A stretch of DNA of 40,570 nucleotides from Cytobacillus praedii (GTDB lineage Bacteria; Bacillota; Bacilli; Bacillales; Cytobacillaceae), in the NCBI RefSeq assembly GCF_001439605.1, contig NZ_LMBX01000036.1, positions 465 to 41,034 on the forward strand. The letters are read 5' to 3'. Shown in pieces: positions 9,986 through 18,285 of this stretch (its first letter is position 1; each line of letters begins with the position of its first letter). The position numbers and the translations under genes were made by a program. The notes under the pieces were generated by a model, which was given only the letters and a program-made list of their open reading frames with translations, did not search any database and was not told the DNA's origin.

Positions 9986-10041
9986 AACTATATAAAGATA
10001 CCCGTATTGCAAATGAGCAATACGGGTATCTTTATATAGTT
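9986..10041. other. 25-bp perfect inverted repeat
   Basis: Positions 9986-10010 and 10017-10041 are perfect reverse complements with a six-base loop AAATGA. Neither side has a strong T run: minus-strand readthrough meets TTTATTT, plus-strand meets TTAAAA. It could be a terminator for either strand, a processed RNA, or the trace of a small mobile element. The stretch 10042-10267 up to the next gene also holds a 7-bp repeat TGCAAGG/CCTTGCA (10134-10160) and nothing else I can name. Confidence 0.75.
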
Positions 10042-10267
10042 AAAATATGATATTTTTATATAATTTAATCTTTTTGCAATGTATCCGCTTACAGTTTTAT
10101 TCGCCTGTAATGCCCTATATTTTATAGTTAAGTTGCAAGGTTCTAATTAATATCCTTGCATTTCTACAGAACAAATCATTTTTAATGGTTTAGACCGGTT
10201 TTTTCGGTGCGCAGCATGAGTTAATACATATATCTATAAAAAAATACTCTAAAAGGGGAATACTATT

Positions 10268-11539
10268 ATGAGCGGCTATAACGCAGTATTAGCAAGAAAT
10301 ACGGAAAATGCTCCAAACGGTAACGGTCTATATTCACAGACTGTAGCTTTCTCTCATTACAATAATCTTTCAGCTCAATTACCTATCGAACCCAAAACTG
10401 GTAAATTGGTAGCTGGTGGTATAAAAGAGCAGGCTGAACAGTGCTTTAAAAATATCAAGGCAATTGTAGACAGCATTGATCATGTTATGAGCGATATTGT
10501 TAGAATCACTGTATTCGTTAAGAATATCAAAGATATTGACGCTGTAGACGAAGTGTATAAAACATACTTCCCAACCTATGTTCCTTCACGAACAACAGTT
10601 GCAGTTGCAGCTTTACCTATGGATGCTTTGGTGCAAATTGAAGCACTTGTTTCACACGGTGAAGGTACAATTCCAAACGCACCACAAGCAGGCGATCTCA
10701 TAAAGCTTACAAATACCACGGCAAATGCACCAACAAGTTCTCTATCTACACAAACCGTGTCCTTCTCTCATTACAATAATCTTTCAGCTCAATTACCTAT
10801 CGATCCGAAAACTGGTAGATTGGTAGCTGGCGGTGTAAAAGAGCAGGCTGGACAGTGCTTAAAAAATATTAAGGCAATTTTAGAAAGTATCGATGTTCCT
10901 TTTGATGATATTGTTAAAATTAATATCTTCCTTAAAAACCTATCAGATATTGAAGCGGTAAATGAAGTGTATAAAACATTTTTCCCAGACTCGGCTATCG
11001 CTAGGACAGTAGCCTATGTCCCTGCACTCACAACGGTTGCAGCATCAGCTTTACCTATGGATGCTTTGGTACAAATTGAAGCAGTCGTGTCACACGGAGA
11101 TGGTACACCTCCACAAGCTGTGGAAGACAGACATGGAATCGTTATATGGGCAAACAACACTGAAGATGCACCAAAGAGTTCACTATCAACACAAACTGTA
11201 GCGTTTTCTCATTACAATCACCTTTCAGCTCAATTACCTTTAGACCCAAAAACGGGTGAAGTAGTAGCTGGTGGTATAAAAGAGCAGGCTGAACAGTGCT
11301 TAAAAAATATTAAGGCAATTATTGAAAGTATCAACCATGCTATGGACGATGTGGTTAAGGTAAATATCTTCCTTAAAGATATCGCAGATGTTGATGCTGT
11401 TGACGAAGTTTACACAACATTCTTCCCAGGCGGTGTTCCTGCACGAAGAACAGTTGGCGTATCAGCTTTACCTCAAAATGCTTTAGTCCAAATCGATGCA
11501 GTTGTAGCAAACGCTGAGGGAACACCTCCAAAAGCATAA
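10268..11539 (+). CDS. Three tandem Rid (YjgF/RidA/UK114) domains in one chain
   Basis: RidA proteins are small trimeric enamine/imine deaminases of about 125 residues, with active sites between subunits. Here one 423-residue chain holds three copies: about 7-130, 145-275 and 291-416. Each has the SAQLPxxPKTG and EQAxQCxKNIKAI motifs. The catalytic-type Arg is present in domain 1 (PSR, R108) and domain 3 (PAR, R393). In domain 2 it is Leu (L254) next to an 8-residue insertion that itself contains IARTV. The Tyr of YSQ is kept only in domain 1 (Y22); domains 2 and 3 have Ser. The position of E120 in E. coli RidA is Gln in all three. Long identical DNA stretches between repeats 1 and 2 suggest fairly recent duplication. 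SD AAGGGG precedes ATG 10268. It is a lone gene between integrase remnants. The substrate is unknown. Confidence 0.85.
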   Translation: MSGYNAVLARNTENAPNGNGLYSQTVAFSHYNNLSAQLPIEPKTGKLVAGGIKEQAEQCFKNIKAIVDSIDHVMSDIVRITVFVKNIKDIDAVDEVYKTYFPTYVPSRTTVAVAALPMDALVQIEALVSHGEGTIPNAPQAGDLIKLTNTTANAPTSSLSTQTVSFSHYNNLSAQLPIDPKTGRLVAGGVKEQAGQCLKNIKAILESIDVPFDDIVKINIFLKNLSDIEAVNEVYKTFFPDSAIARTVAYVPALTTVAASALPMDALVQIEAVVSHGDGTPPQAVEDRHGIVIWANNTEDAPKSSLSTQTVAFSHYNHLSAQLPLDPKTGEVVAGGIKEQAEQCLKNIKAIIESINHAMDDVVKVNIFLKDIADVDAVDEVYTTFFPGGVPARRTVGVSALPQNALVQIDAVVANAEGTPPKA

Positions 11540-11696
11540 CAGGCATTTGTTTGTAAATACAGGGACTATCAAAGTTACTTGTTAATGCCGATGGTGAATG
11601 CGAAATCGCCTATCCTATATAGACGTTACTAAAAGCTATAAAATACAATTTTGATTACATAGCTGGCAGAATCGGAAGGGAAAATGCTAACGTAGT

Positions 11697-12072
11697 GTAT
11701 ACCAATCGAGGATTCTTATAAGTTCATTGAACTTATGAGAATTCTCTTTTTTCATTTCTAGCGTGACGGGGTGGTATACATTTTTCATAATTTGATTGTT
11801 AGTATGACCAAGCATATACAAAACCTGTTCGAGTGATATACCGCCTCTGTAAAAAGTGGCGTATGAGTGTGACTTAGACTATTCGGTGTTTTAACTTCAT
11901 TTAAAACTGCTATAGTAAGCAGCACCTAACAGCTCCATAACTTCCTCTTGAATTTTTTTATGTTCCTTCAAAGCCACTTTAACTTTTTCATCCCAATGAT
12001 TTTCCTGCGTGATTTTCTTTTCTTTGGCGTGACTAGTTGATATTCTTTGGCATTTAGTTCTTGGATTTTAAT
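11697..12072 (-). pseudogene. Degraded tyrosine recombinase (integrase), C-terminal half (copy 2)
   Basis: Minus-strand frames, with several frameshifts, show the ordered pieces of a phage-type integrase. First comes LVTPKKRKSRRKI. Then DEKVKVALKEHKKIQEEVMELLG, split here as DEKVKVALKEHKK and IQEEVMELLG. Then SHTHTPLFTEA, the His box. Last comes LGHTNNQIMKNVYHPVT with the catalytic-type Tyr, followed by MKKENSHKFNELIRIL and a stop at 11697-11699. The N-terminal half is missing. The rest of the gap 11540-12150 shows nothing else I recognise. Confidence 0.8.
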
Positions 12073-12149
12073 ACGTTTTAGTGATGCTGATCGTGTGGTT
12101 TACGAAATCGCCCCCCTCCACTTAAGTGCCAAAGTTCACCAAAAATTTA

Positions 12150-12205
12150 TTGACCGTTATATCGACAGCTGATATACTTTATATATCAGCAGTCGATATA
12201 ACGGT
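12150..12205 (+). promoter_or_regulatory. Promoter with two PadR-type operators before the padR gene
   Basis: A sigma-A promoter TTGACC (12150-12155), 17 bases, TATACT (12173-12178) is overlapped by two dyads of the form TATATC-N7-GATATA at 12158-12176 and 12182-12200. Together they make a near-perfect 24-bp-armed palindrome from 12153 to 12205 (only the A-A pair at 12167/12191 fails). Binding here would block the promoter, so the PadR gene that follows is very likely autoregulated. Confidence 0.75.
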
Positions 12206-12225
12206 TCACGATAGGTGGTGTAAAG

Positions 12226-12543
12226 ATGGAGGAAAAAGCTCCGTTAACAGAAGGTGTATATTATATTCTTTTATCTCTGTATGAACCTAGGCATGGATAT
12301 GGGATTATGCAGTTTGTTTCTGAGCTGAGTAACGGCCGTGTTGTGCTTGGGGCAGGAACCATTTATGGAGCCATTAAAACATTGGTTAATAGAAAATGGA
12401 TTATTCCGCTGGATGAGGAAGGGCGAAAAAAGGAATATGTGATTACGGATACTGGTAAATTGATGGTTGAATATGAAATCAAAAGACTTTGTGAGCTGTA
12501 TAATAATGGCTTGGCGATTGCGAAGGGAGAGGACTTACCATGA
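12226..12543 (+). CDS. PadR family transcriptional regulator
   Basis: A 105-residue winged-helix protein of the short PadR type. It contains the family sequence YYILLSLYEPRHGYGIMQFV, then GAGTIYGAIKTLVNRKWI (recognition helix region) and the wing REKYVITD-like segment KKEYVITDTGK. The C-terminal helix is the dimerisation part. AGGTGG lies before ATG 12226. The stop overlaps the next gene by four bases, and the partner is a DUF2812 membrane protein, a very common PadR companion. The two operator dyads upstream suggest autorepression. Effector unknown. Confidence 0.9.
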   Translation: MEEKAPLTEGVYYILLSLYEPRHGYGIMQFVSELSNGRVVLGAGTIYGAIKTLVNRKWIIPLDEEGRKKEYVITDTGKLMVEYEIKRLCELYNNGLAIAKGEDLP

Positions 12544-13079
12544 GGAAAATATTGTATCGCTTTTTTGTGGATTTTGAAAAAGAAGAAAAATGGGTTAATG
12601 AAATGGGAGCACAAGGCTGGCATTTACAGAAATTTTCTTTCGGACGCTTTACATTTACAAAGGGAGAGCCTGGGACGTTTATTTACCGCAATGAATTCAT
12701 TAGTGGGATGTCTTCAAACGAAAAGAAGGATTACTTTGAATTTCTGAAAGATAGCGGGATTTCAATTATCAATGAATTGGGTGGCTGGGTATACATGAAA
12801 AAGGCAGCAGCTGATGGCCCATTTGAGATATACACCGATACAAAGTCAAAAATTGCCTATTATAAACGTATGTTAAATATTTTTGCTTTACTTTTTATCA
12901 TTAATGCTTGGATGGGGATTGCGAACATAAGTATTTTTGGGGATAAAACAAGTTTCGAATTCGTTAATCAAAGCGTTGGGATTTTTAATATTGCTGCAGC
13001 ATTGCTAATAGCATACCCAATTATAAAAATAATAAAGAGTAAAAGGTTGTTAGAGAAAGACCTGCAGTTCTTCGAGTAA
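12540..13079 (+). CDS. DUF2812 domain membrane protein
   Basis: The 179-residue protein begins with the DUF2812 pattern KILYRFFVDFEKEEKWVNEM, then GWHLQKF and IYRNEFI, in a soluble domain of about 100 residues. Two membrane helices follow (about 116-135 and 145-165) and a short basic tail. DUF2812 proteins are usually encoded with a PadR regulator and are thought to be regulated membrane-associated factors of unknown role. It is translationally coupled to padR by an ATGA overlap. No catalytic motif is visible. Confidence 0.85.
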   Translation: MRKILYRFFVDFEKEEKWVNEMGAQGWHLQKFSFGRFTFTKGEPGTFIYRNEFISGMSSNEKKDYFEFLKDSGISIINELGGWVYMKKAAADGPFEIYTDTKSKIAYYKRMLNIFALLFIINAWMGIANISIFGDKTSFEFVNQSVGIFNIAAALLIAYPIIKIIKSKRLLEKDLQFFE

Positions 13080-13140
13080 CTGTAAGAAATCAATCTTGTA
13101 TCAATTAACAATCATTATATAATTGCAAACATAGATAAAA

Positions 13141-13215
13141 TTAACGGAGACTTCTCATGAGTTCAGCAAACTTTTGAGAAGTCTTTTTTTATTTTTAGAG
13201 TGTGGTGGGCGTGAG
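13141..13215 (-). pseudogene. Remnant of a tyrosine recombinase gene, 3' end (copy 3)
   Basis: On the minus strand the end reads KKTSQKFAELMRSLR and stop (TAA at 13141-13143). After a frameshift, the preceding bases give AHAHHTLKIKK, matching the Tyr-proximal vYaHvTxxmKK end of phage integrases. It is only about 70 bases long and lies 60 bases after the DUF2812 gene. Confidence 0.65.
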
Positions 13216-13599
13216 CATTTTTCTTAATTCGGCATGTCACGGATCCTCCTCTTGCATGCACAACCTCGTCTATAGATATAATGTCCTTTCATTTTATTAA
13301 ATCTCCTCTCCTTTCATTATTTTAGATAAATGCTATAAGCCCGATTAGAAAGTATCGCGATAAATAGAAAGAAAGTCAAAGTCCAGTTATTTAATGCTGC
13401 ACATGAATTAGAATCAAATCGGAATCTATAAACTTATTACCCCAAAAGAAATAGAAAATATTCTTTATAATGATTTTGAGTTATATCTTGATTCAACATT
13501 CACTATAAAATTTACAAATAATTTATTATTGGCTTATATTACCTCAACAATTTTTCTCTATTCTAGATGATAGATGGCATATATAAAGGGGGAGTTTGA
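13216..13599. other. Gap before glpP with a start-less open frame
   Basis: This AT-rich stretch holds no gene I can support. From 13412 to 13570 the plus strand is open for 52 codons without a start codon (it includes LITPKEIENILYNDFELYL), which may be the tail of a broken gene. The last 20 bases carry the glpP ribosome binding site AAAGGGGGAG. Confidence 0.4.
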
Positions 13600-14172
13600 A
13601 TGACAATCGAATCAATTCTCTCAGTTAACCGGATTATAGCAGCGTCACAATTAAAAGATATAGAAATAGCAGAGAAATCACGTTGTTCAGCTATTATTTT
13701 AATGAATGCCAAACTATCTGAATTAATGCATCTGCCAAAAGTTCAAAAGCCATTATTCATACATATTGATCTTTTAAAAGGGCTAAAGAATGATAAAGAT
13801 GGAATTGCTTCTCTTAAAAGCATGGTACATCCAACTGGGATTGTTACGACAAAAGGGAATTTAATAGAAGCAGCAAAAAAGGAAGGCTTACTTACAATTC
13901 AGCGTATATTTTTAATAGATACTAATTCATTGAAGACGGCAATTCAAAATATTAAAGATAATCGACCAGATGCTATTGAAGTGATGCCAGGGATCGCTCC
14001 TTCAATTGTTAAGACTTTGAAGCAAGAGCTTAATATTCCAATTATTTTAGCAGGTTTAATTTCAACAAAAGAGGTTATGCTTCAGGCATTTGATGCTGGA
14101 GCTGAGGCGGTTTCTCTAAGTAATCAGCTGCTTTGGAGTGAAACACCAAAGGTGGGTATTAAAACCATATAA
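13600..14172 (+). CDS. glpP: Glycerol-3-phosphate responsive antiterminator GlpP
   Basis: GlpP is an RNA-binding antiterminator that, with glycerol-3-phosphate bound, lets transcription pass leader terminators of glp genes. The 190-residue protein has the TIM-barrel-like GlpP pattern: FIHIDLLKGLKNDKDG, TIQRIFLIDTNSL, DAIEVMPGIAPSIV and ILAGLISTKE near the end, close to B. subtilis GlpP in length and motifs. GGGGGAG precedes ATG 13600. The following 248-base leader contains a terminator hairpin ahead of a Ugp-type importer, so this GlpP probably controls that operon instead of, or as well as, glpFK and glpD. Those genes are not in the window. Confidence 0.9.
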   Translation: MTIESILSVNRIIAASQLKDIEIAEKSRCSAIILMNAKLSELMHLPKVQKPLFIHIDLLKGLKNDKDGIASLKSMVHPTGIVTTKGNLIEAAKKEGLLTIQRIFLIDTNSLKTAIQNIKDNRPDAIEVMPGIAPSIVKTLKQELNIPIILAGLISTKEVMLQAFDAGAEAVSLSNQLLWSETPKVGIKTI

Positions 14173-14257
14173 AATTTGATAAGAACTTGGGTGGAGACCA
14201 TGGAAAACCCATTTGTTCCCAATCTGTTAGTGTATTTGGCATGTTTTTTTGTCAAAT

Positions 14258-14295
14258 AAAGGGGGTGAATGTATTTTCTATTGTCTCCCTTTTTT
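14258..14295 (+). terminator. Leader terminator, probable GlpP antitermination target
   Basis: AAAGGGG (14258-14264) pairs with the TCTCCCTTT side ending at 14292, with a small internal loop and an inner AATG/TATT pairing, and runs into TTTTTT (14290-14295). It stands about 125 bases before the importer gene and after glpP, where an antiterminator would act. Two weaker pairings upstream (TATTTG/CAAATA at 14232-14257 and a TGGGT/ACCCA pair) could be alternative structures. Control by GlpP is inferred. Confidence 0.6.
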
Positions 14296-14420
14296 GTATA
14301 GAAGAGAAAGGAGGTACTGCATTTAAAGAGCAGTCGATTTAATAGAATATGAGTTTTTCTAGAAATAAACGATTTAGAAATGAATATCCAAAATCTTTCC
14401 ATTAGAAAGGAGAAATATTT

Positions 14421-15737
14421 ATGAAACGTATACCAATTTTATTAAGTGTCATCGTTTTAATGTTCGGTATTTTAGCAGGATGCAGCAGCAGTACATCTGA
14501 AAGGTCGAATGAGGCAGATTCAAACAGCGAGACAATCGATTTAACGTGGTATTACCCAGTCAATGTAGGTGGTACGATTACTGAGGTGATTGATAAATAT
14601 GCTAAAGACTTTAATCATGGAGGAATTAAAGTAAATGGCAAAAATGTAACAGTTACACCAGTATATAGCGGTAACTATGATGAAACGATGACGAAAGTTC
14701 AAACAGCCATTAAAAATGGAAAATCTCCAGACTTATCTGTTCAATTATCTGTAGATTTATTCCAAATAAAAAATTCTATCATTCCTTTAGACGACTTTAT
14801 TAAAAATGATTATGAAGCTCAAGAAATGGTAGGCGACTTTTTCCCAGGTTTTATGAAAAATGCACAGACTGATGGAAAAACGTGGTCCATTCCATTCCAA
14901 AGAAGTACTGTCATTTTATACTACAACAAAGATATGTTTAAAGAAGCTGGTTTAGATCCGGAAACACCGCCTACAACTTGGGAAGAAGTAATTGAATATG
15001 GCAAAAAACTGACAAAAAAAGGTCAGTGGGGGATTGAATTACCGGCTACTATCAGTGGTTACTGGATCTACCAAGCACTATATTTACAAAACAGTGATAG
15101 TAATATGATGAGTGATGATGGAAAAGAAGTTTATTTAAATACAGATGAAGCAAAGGAAGCTCTTCAATATTGGGTTGATTTAAATAATAAACATAAAATT
15201 ATGCCAGAGGGGGTACTAGATTGGTCTACTGTACCAACCGACTTTATTGAAGGTAAGACAGCAATGATGCTGACAACTACAGGTAACTTAACAAATGTAA
15301 AAAATAATGCGAATTTTGATTTTGGTGTAGCATTTTTGCCTGGAAATAAGCGTGTGGCTACTCCAACTGGCGGCGGGAACTTCTATATATTTAAGGATAC
15401 ATCTGAAGAAAGACAACAAGCAGCTTTTGAATTTATAAAATGGATTACTGAACCCACTCGTGCAGCTGAGTGGAGTATGAATACAGGATATATTGCTACT
15501 CGCCAATCCAGCTATGAAACAGAAGCATTAAAGGAATACGTAGGGGCATTCCCACAAGCTAAAGTTGCAATGGAGCAGATCGAATTTGCAAATAAGGAAA
15601 TTTCGGTGTATGAGCAAGGTAAAATTCAAAAAATTATTCATGATGCATTACAAGCAGCCATTAATGGCGCTGATGTGAATGAAACATTAGACAAGGCTCA
15701 AGCAGAAGCGGAAGCAACTTTAAAAGCATATCAATAA
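14421..15737 (+). CDS. ugpB: Extracellular solute-binding lipoprotein, UgpB-like
   Basis: This is a family 1 solute-binding protein of an ABC importer, 438 residues. The signal peptide (residues 1-20) ends in lipobox LAGC with Cys21, so it is anchored to the outer face of the membrane. Sequence such as TPVYSGNYDETMTKVQTAI and the WSIPFQRSTVILYYNKDMF region resembles UgpB, the glycerol-3-phosphate or glycerophosphodiester binder. AAAGGAG precedes ATG 14421. Two permease genes follow directly. The location behind glpP supports a glycerol-phosphate substrate, but other sugar phosphates remain possible. Confidence 0.85.
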   Translation: MKRIPILLSVIVLMFGILAGCSSSTSERSNEADSNSETIDLTWYYPVNVGGTITEVIDKYAKDFNHGGIKVNGKNVTVTPVYSGNYDETMTKVQTAIKNGKSPDLSVQLSVDLFQIKNSIIPLDDFIKNDYEAQEMVGDFFPGFMKNAQTDGKTWSIPFQRSTVILYYNKDMFKEAGLDPETPPTTWEEVIEYGKKLTKKGQWGIELPATISGYWIYQALYLQNSDSNMMSDDGKEVYLNTDEAKEALQYWVDLNNKHKIMPEGVLDWSTVPTDFIEGKTAMMLTTTGNLTNVKNNANFDFGVAFLPGNKRVATPTGGGNFYIFKDTSEERQQAAFEFIKWITEPTRAAEWSMNTGYIATRQSSYETEALKEYVGAFPQAKVAMEQIEFANKEISVYEQGKIQKIIHDALQAAINGADVNETLDKAQAEAEATLKAYQ

Positions 15738-15759
15738 ACTACACAGTGAGGTGAAGGAT

Positions 15760-16644
15760 TTGAGGAGAAGTAATGTTGTCAGAGAAAATTTGACTGCTTG
15801 GATTTTCCTCCTTCCATCCCTCATTTTTCTTGTCATGTTTACTTTATATCCGATATTGAGCACATTCATTTCCAGTTTTTATAAATCGGATTTATCGACA
15901 ATAGAACCTATATTTATAGGGTTCGATAATTATGCAATCATGATGAAAGATGAGGTATTTCGGAAGGCGTTTATTAATAACATTTGGTTCACTATTGGTA
16001 CTGTTCCAACAAGTGTATTACTTGGCTTATTATTAGCAATATTAGTAAATCGGACTTTTGTTGGAAAAGTAATGTCTAGAGTGTTTTTCTTTTATCCAGT
16101 TGTTATTCCAATGGTTGCAGTATCTTTTATTTGGTTGTTCTTCTACACACCAGATTATGGGATGATTAATTCTATTTTGAAACTGATTGGATTTGAAGAA
16201 TTAAACTTATTAGGTAATTCAGGCACAGCTCTATTGTCGATTATTATTATGGTCATTTGGAAGGAAGCAGGCTTTTTTATGATTTTTTATTTGGCCGCTT
16301 TACAAAACATTCCAAAAGATTTAATTGAAGCTGCACGAATTGATGGTGCTTCAAAATGGAGACAATTCCGCAGTGTTATATTTCCTTTATTAATGCCAAC
16401 AACTTTATTTTCAATCATTATAGCGACAACGAATGCATTTAAAACTGTCGATCAGCTAGTAGTTATGACACAAGGTGGTCCAAATAATGCAAGTAACCTG
16501 CTGCTTTATTACATCTATGAAAATACATTTCGTTTTATGGATTATGGAAGGGCAGCGACAGTAACTGTGATTGTATTAATGATCATGGTGAGTATTGCGG
16601 CTATTCAATTTTTCGCTGCAGATAAAAAAATTCATTATAGTTAA
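15760..16644 (+). CDS. ugpA: ABC importer permease, UgpA-like
   Basis: A MalF/UgpA-type permease with six predicted membrane helices. The EAA loop EAARIDGASKWRQFRSVIFPLL (given here as EAARIDGASKW and RQFRSVIFPLL) docks the ATPase. GAGGTG at 15748-15753 favours the TTG start at 15760 (294 residues) over the GTG at 15751, which is part of that site; this choice is not certain. It pairs with the downstream UgpE-like permease. No ATP-binding subunit is encoded here. Confidence 0.85.
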   Translation: MRRSNVVRENLTAWIFLLPSLIFLVMFTLYPILSTFISSFYKSDLSTIEPIFIGFDNYAIMMKDEVFRKAFINNIWFTIGTVPTSVLLGLLLAILVNRTFVGKVMSRVFFFYPVVIPMVAVSFIWLFFYTPDYGMINSILKLIGFEELNLLGNSGTALLSIIIMVIWKEAGFFMIFYLAALQNIPKDLIEAARIDGASKWRQFRSVIFPLLMPTTLFSIIIATTNAFKTVDQLVVMTQGGPNNASNLLLYYIYENTFRFMDYGRAATVTVIVLMIMVSIAAIQFFAADKKIHYS

Positions 16645-16656
16645 GGTGGGAGTCCA

Positions 16657-17442
16657 TTGAATCGGCTCATATCAATTTCTACATATATATTAGCACTTTT
16701 ATGGGCACTCCCATTTTTAGGTATTGTTTTTATGGCCTTTAAAGACTCAAGTGAACAGGGATATTCTCTTACTTTTAGAAACTTTATTGATGCTTGGAAT
16801 GCTGCACCTTTTGGTCAATACTACTTGAACACAATTATTATTGTAATAGCGATTTTGTCTGTACAGCTTATTACCATTACATTAGCTGCGTATGCTTTTG
16901 CAAGAATGAATTTCATTGCCAAAGGTTTTACTTTTATGTTAATTCTCATTCAAATTATGATACCAAGTGATGTCTTAATTTATCCAAACTCCAATACAAT
17001 CGCACAATTAGGAATTTATGATACAAAATTAGCAACGACGATTCCATACTTCATTTCTGCATTTGGTATTTTTTTATTAAGACAAACGTTTAAAGGGATT
17101 CCTTATGAACTTGAGGAAGCTGCAAAGATGGAGGGGTGCAGTCGTCTGCAAATTATTCGGAACGTATATATCCCATTAGCAAAACCGACATACCTTGCAT
17201 TTGGATTAATTTCAGTTAGTACGCAGTGGAGTAATTTTTTATGGCCATTGATTATTACAGATTCAGATGAGAATCGTCCGTTAACAGTAGGGCTTTCAAT
17301 GTTTGCCAAAGCTAGTGATTCAGGAGCTCAATGGGGGATTGTATGTGCTGGTACATTATTCATTATATTTCCTTTATTGTTGGCCTTCTTACTATTTCAA
17401 AAGCAATTCGTTTCAAGTTTTATGCAATCAGGCATAAAGTAA
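16657..17442 (+). CDS. ugpE: ABC importer permease, UgpE-like
   Basis: A MalG/UgpE-type permease of 261 residues with six membrane helices. The EAA loop EEAAKMEGCSRLQIIRNVYIP is shortened here to its key residues E-A-A and G, 10 residues apart. The start is TTG 16657 behind AAGGTGGGAG. Only 12 bases separate it from the ugpA-like stop. The C-terminus QKQFVSSFMQSGIK is typical of UgpE and other MalG-type permeases (QrxfvxGlxxGAvK). Together with the lipoprotein it forms a transporter needing a shared ATPase from elsewhere, as known for MsmX in Bacillus. Confidence 0.85.
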   Translation: MNRLISISTYILALLWALPFLGIVFMAFKDSSEQGYSLTFRNFIDAWNAAPFGQYYLNTIIIVIAILSVQLITITLAAYAFARMNFIAKGFTFMLILIQIMIPSDVLIYPNSNTIAQLGIYDTKLATTIPYFISAFGIFLLRQTFKGIPYELEEAAKMEGCSRLQIIRNVYIPLAKPTYLAFGLISVSTQWSNFLWPLIITDSDENRPLTVGLSMFAKASDSGAQWGIVCAGTLFIIFPLLLAFLLFQKQFVSSFMQSGIK

Positions 17443-17470
17443 AACTAATTTATATATTGGAGGAAGTATC

Positions 17471-18241
17471 GTGAAACTTTCTATCTCAACATATACTTTA
17501 TTTTCACAACCAATAGATGAAGCAATCAAACAGTTGGTGAATGGTGGATGGAAGTCGATTGAACTTATGGGTGAAGGGGAACACCATGGAGAACGGTTAC
17601 TAGAAATGGATGATTCACAACTTATGAGTATTGCACAATTTGCTAAAGAGAATAGGGTATCTTTTGGTTTCCATTTACCAATTAAACATTTTAATCCAGC
17701 ATTAGTAGATAAAACAACTGAAGAGATATGGAATAACTGTTTGCGAATTGTCCGTATTCTTGAAATGAATTATGTATTACTTCATCCTGGTTTAAATCTT
17801 TCAGTAGACAATGGGATCGATTCAACTTCTCGATTTATAAAAGAGATGCTTGAAGACTTACCTAAAGAGACGAAGCTTGCCATTGAAAATGTCCCACCTG
17901 CGGAAAATGTAATTGGTTCATCGATTGATCAGCTTATTACAATCATTCAAAAAGTAAATGATAGCCGAGTATCCATCATGTTAGATACCGGTCATTGCTA
18001 TATGAATAGTAAAGAAGCCTTTATTCAGGAATGCGGTAAAGCGTATAACCATCTTTTCGGAATACATATCAATGATAATCATGGAAAAGATGATGAACAT
18101 CTTGCCATTGGAGAAGGGGATATCCCATTTAAACAATTGCTTCTAGAATATAAAGAAAAGGACTGCGTATATGTATTAGAAACAAATTCTGTAGAAGGGG
18201 CAGAGAGATCACGAAGAAAAATAACGCAATTTTTTGATTAG
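17471..18241 (+). CDS. Sugar phosphate isomerase/epimerase-like TIM-barrel protein
   Basis: A 256-residue protein of the AP endonuclease 2 (xylose isomerase-like TIM barrel) family. Likely metal ligands are visible in LAIENVPPAE (Glu), IMLDTGHCY (Asp and His), GIHINDNHG (His) and YVLETN (Glu), and the family loop DEHLAIGEGDI is present. GTG 17471 is preceded by GGAGGAAG. It is in the importer operon, so it probably acts on the imported compound or its breakdown product. The exact reaction cannot be read from the sequence; a phosphodiesterase role is another possibility in this context. Confidence 0.75.
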   Translation: MKLSISTYTLFSQPIDEAIKQLVNGGWKSIELMGEGEHHGERLLEMDDSQLMSIAQFAKENRVSFGFHLPIKHFNPALVDKTTEEIWNNCLRIVRILEMNYVLLHPGLNLSVDNGIDSTSRFIKEMLEDLPKETKLAIENVPPAENVIGSSIDQLITIIQKVNDSRVSIMLDTGHCYMNSKEAFIQECGKAYNHLFGIHINDNHGKDDEHLAIGEGDIPFKQLLLEYKEKDCVYVLETNSVEGAERSRRKITQFFD

Positions 18242-18285
18242 CCCCTTTACAGAACAGAAGAGCAACAGAGAGGAAGTAGAATCAT

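Noticed and set aside
11016..11201. Second frame inside the triple Rid gene
   Set aside because: It overlaps the Rid frame out of phase, has no binding site and shows no family motif.
13412..13570. 52-codon open frame before glpP
   Set aside because: It has no start codon or ribosome binding site and no recognisable motif; kept only as a note in the gap entry.
14349..14405. 18-codon frame (MSFSRNKRF start) before the UgpB-like gene
   Set aside because: No ribosome binding site is in front of it and nothing suggests translation; it probably arises by chance in the leader.
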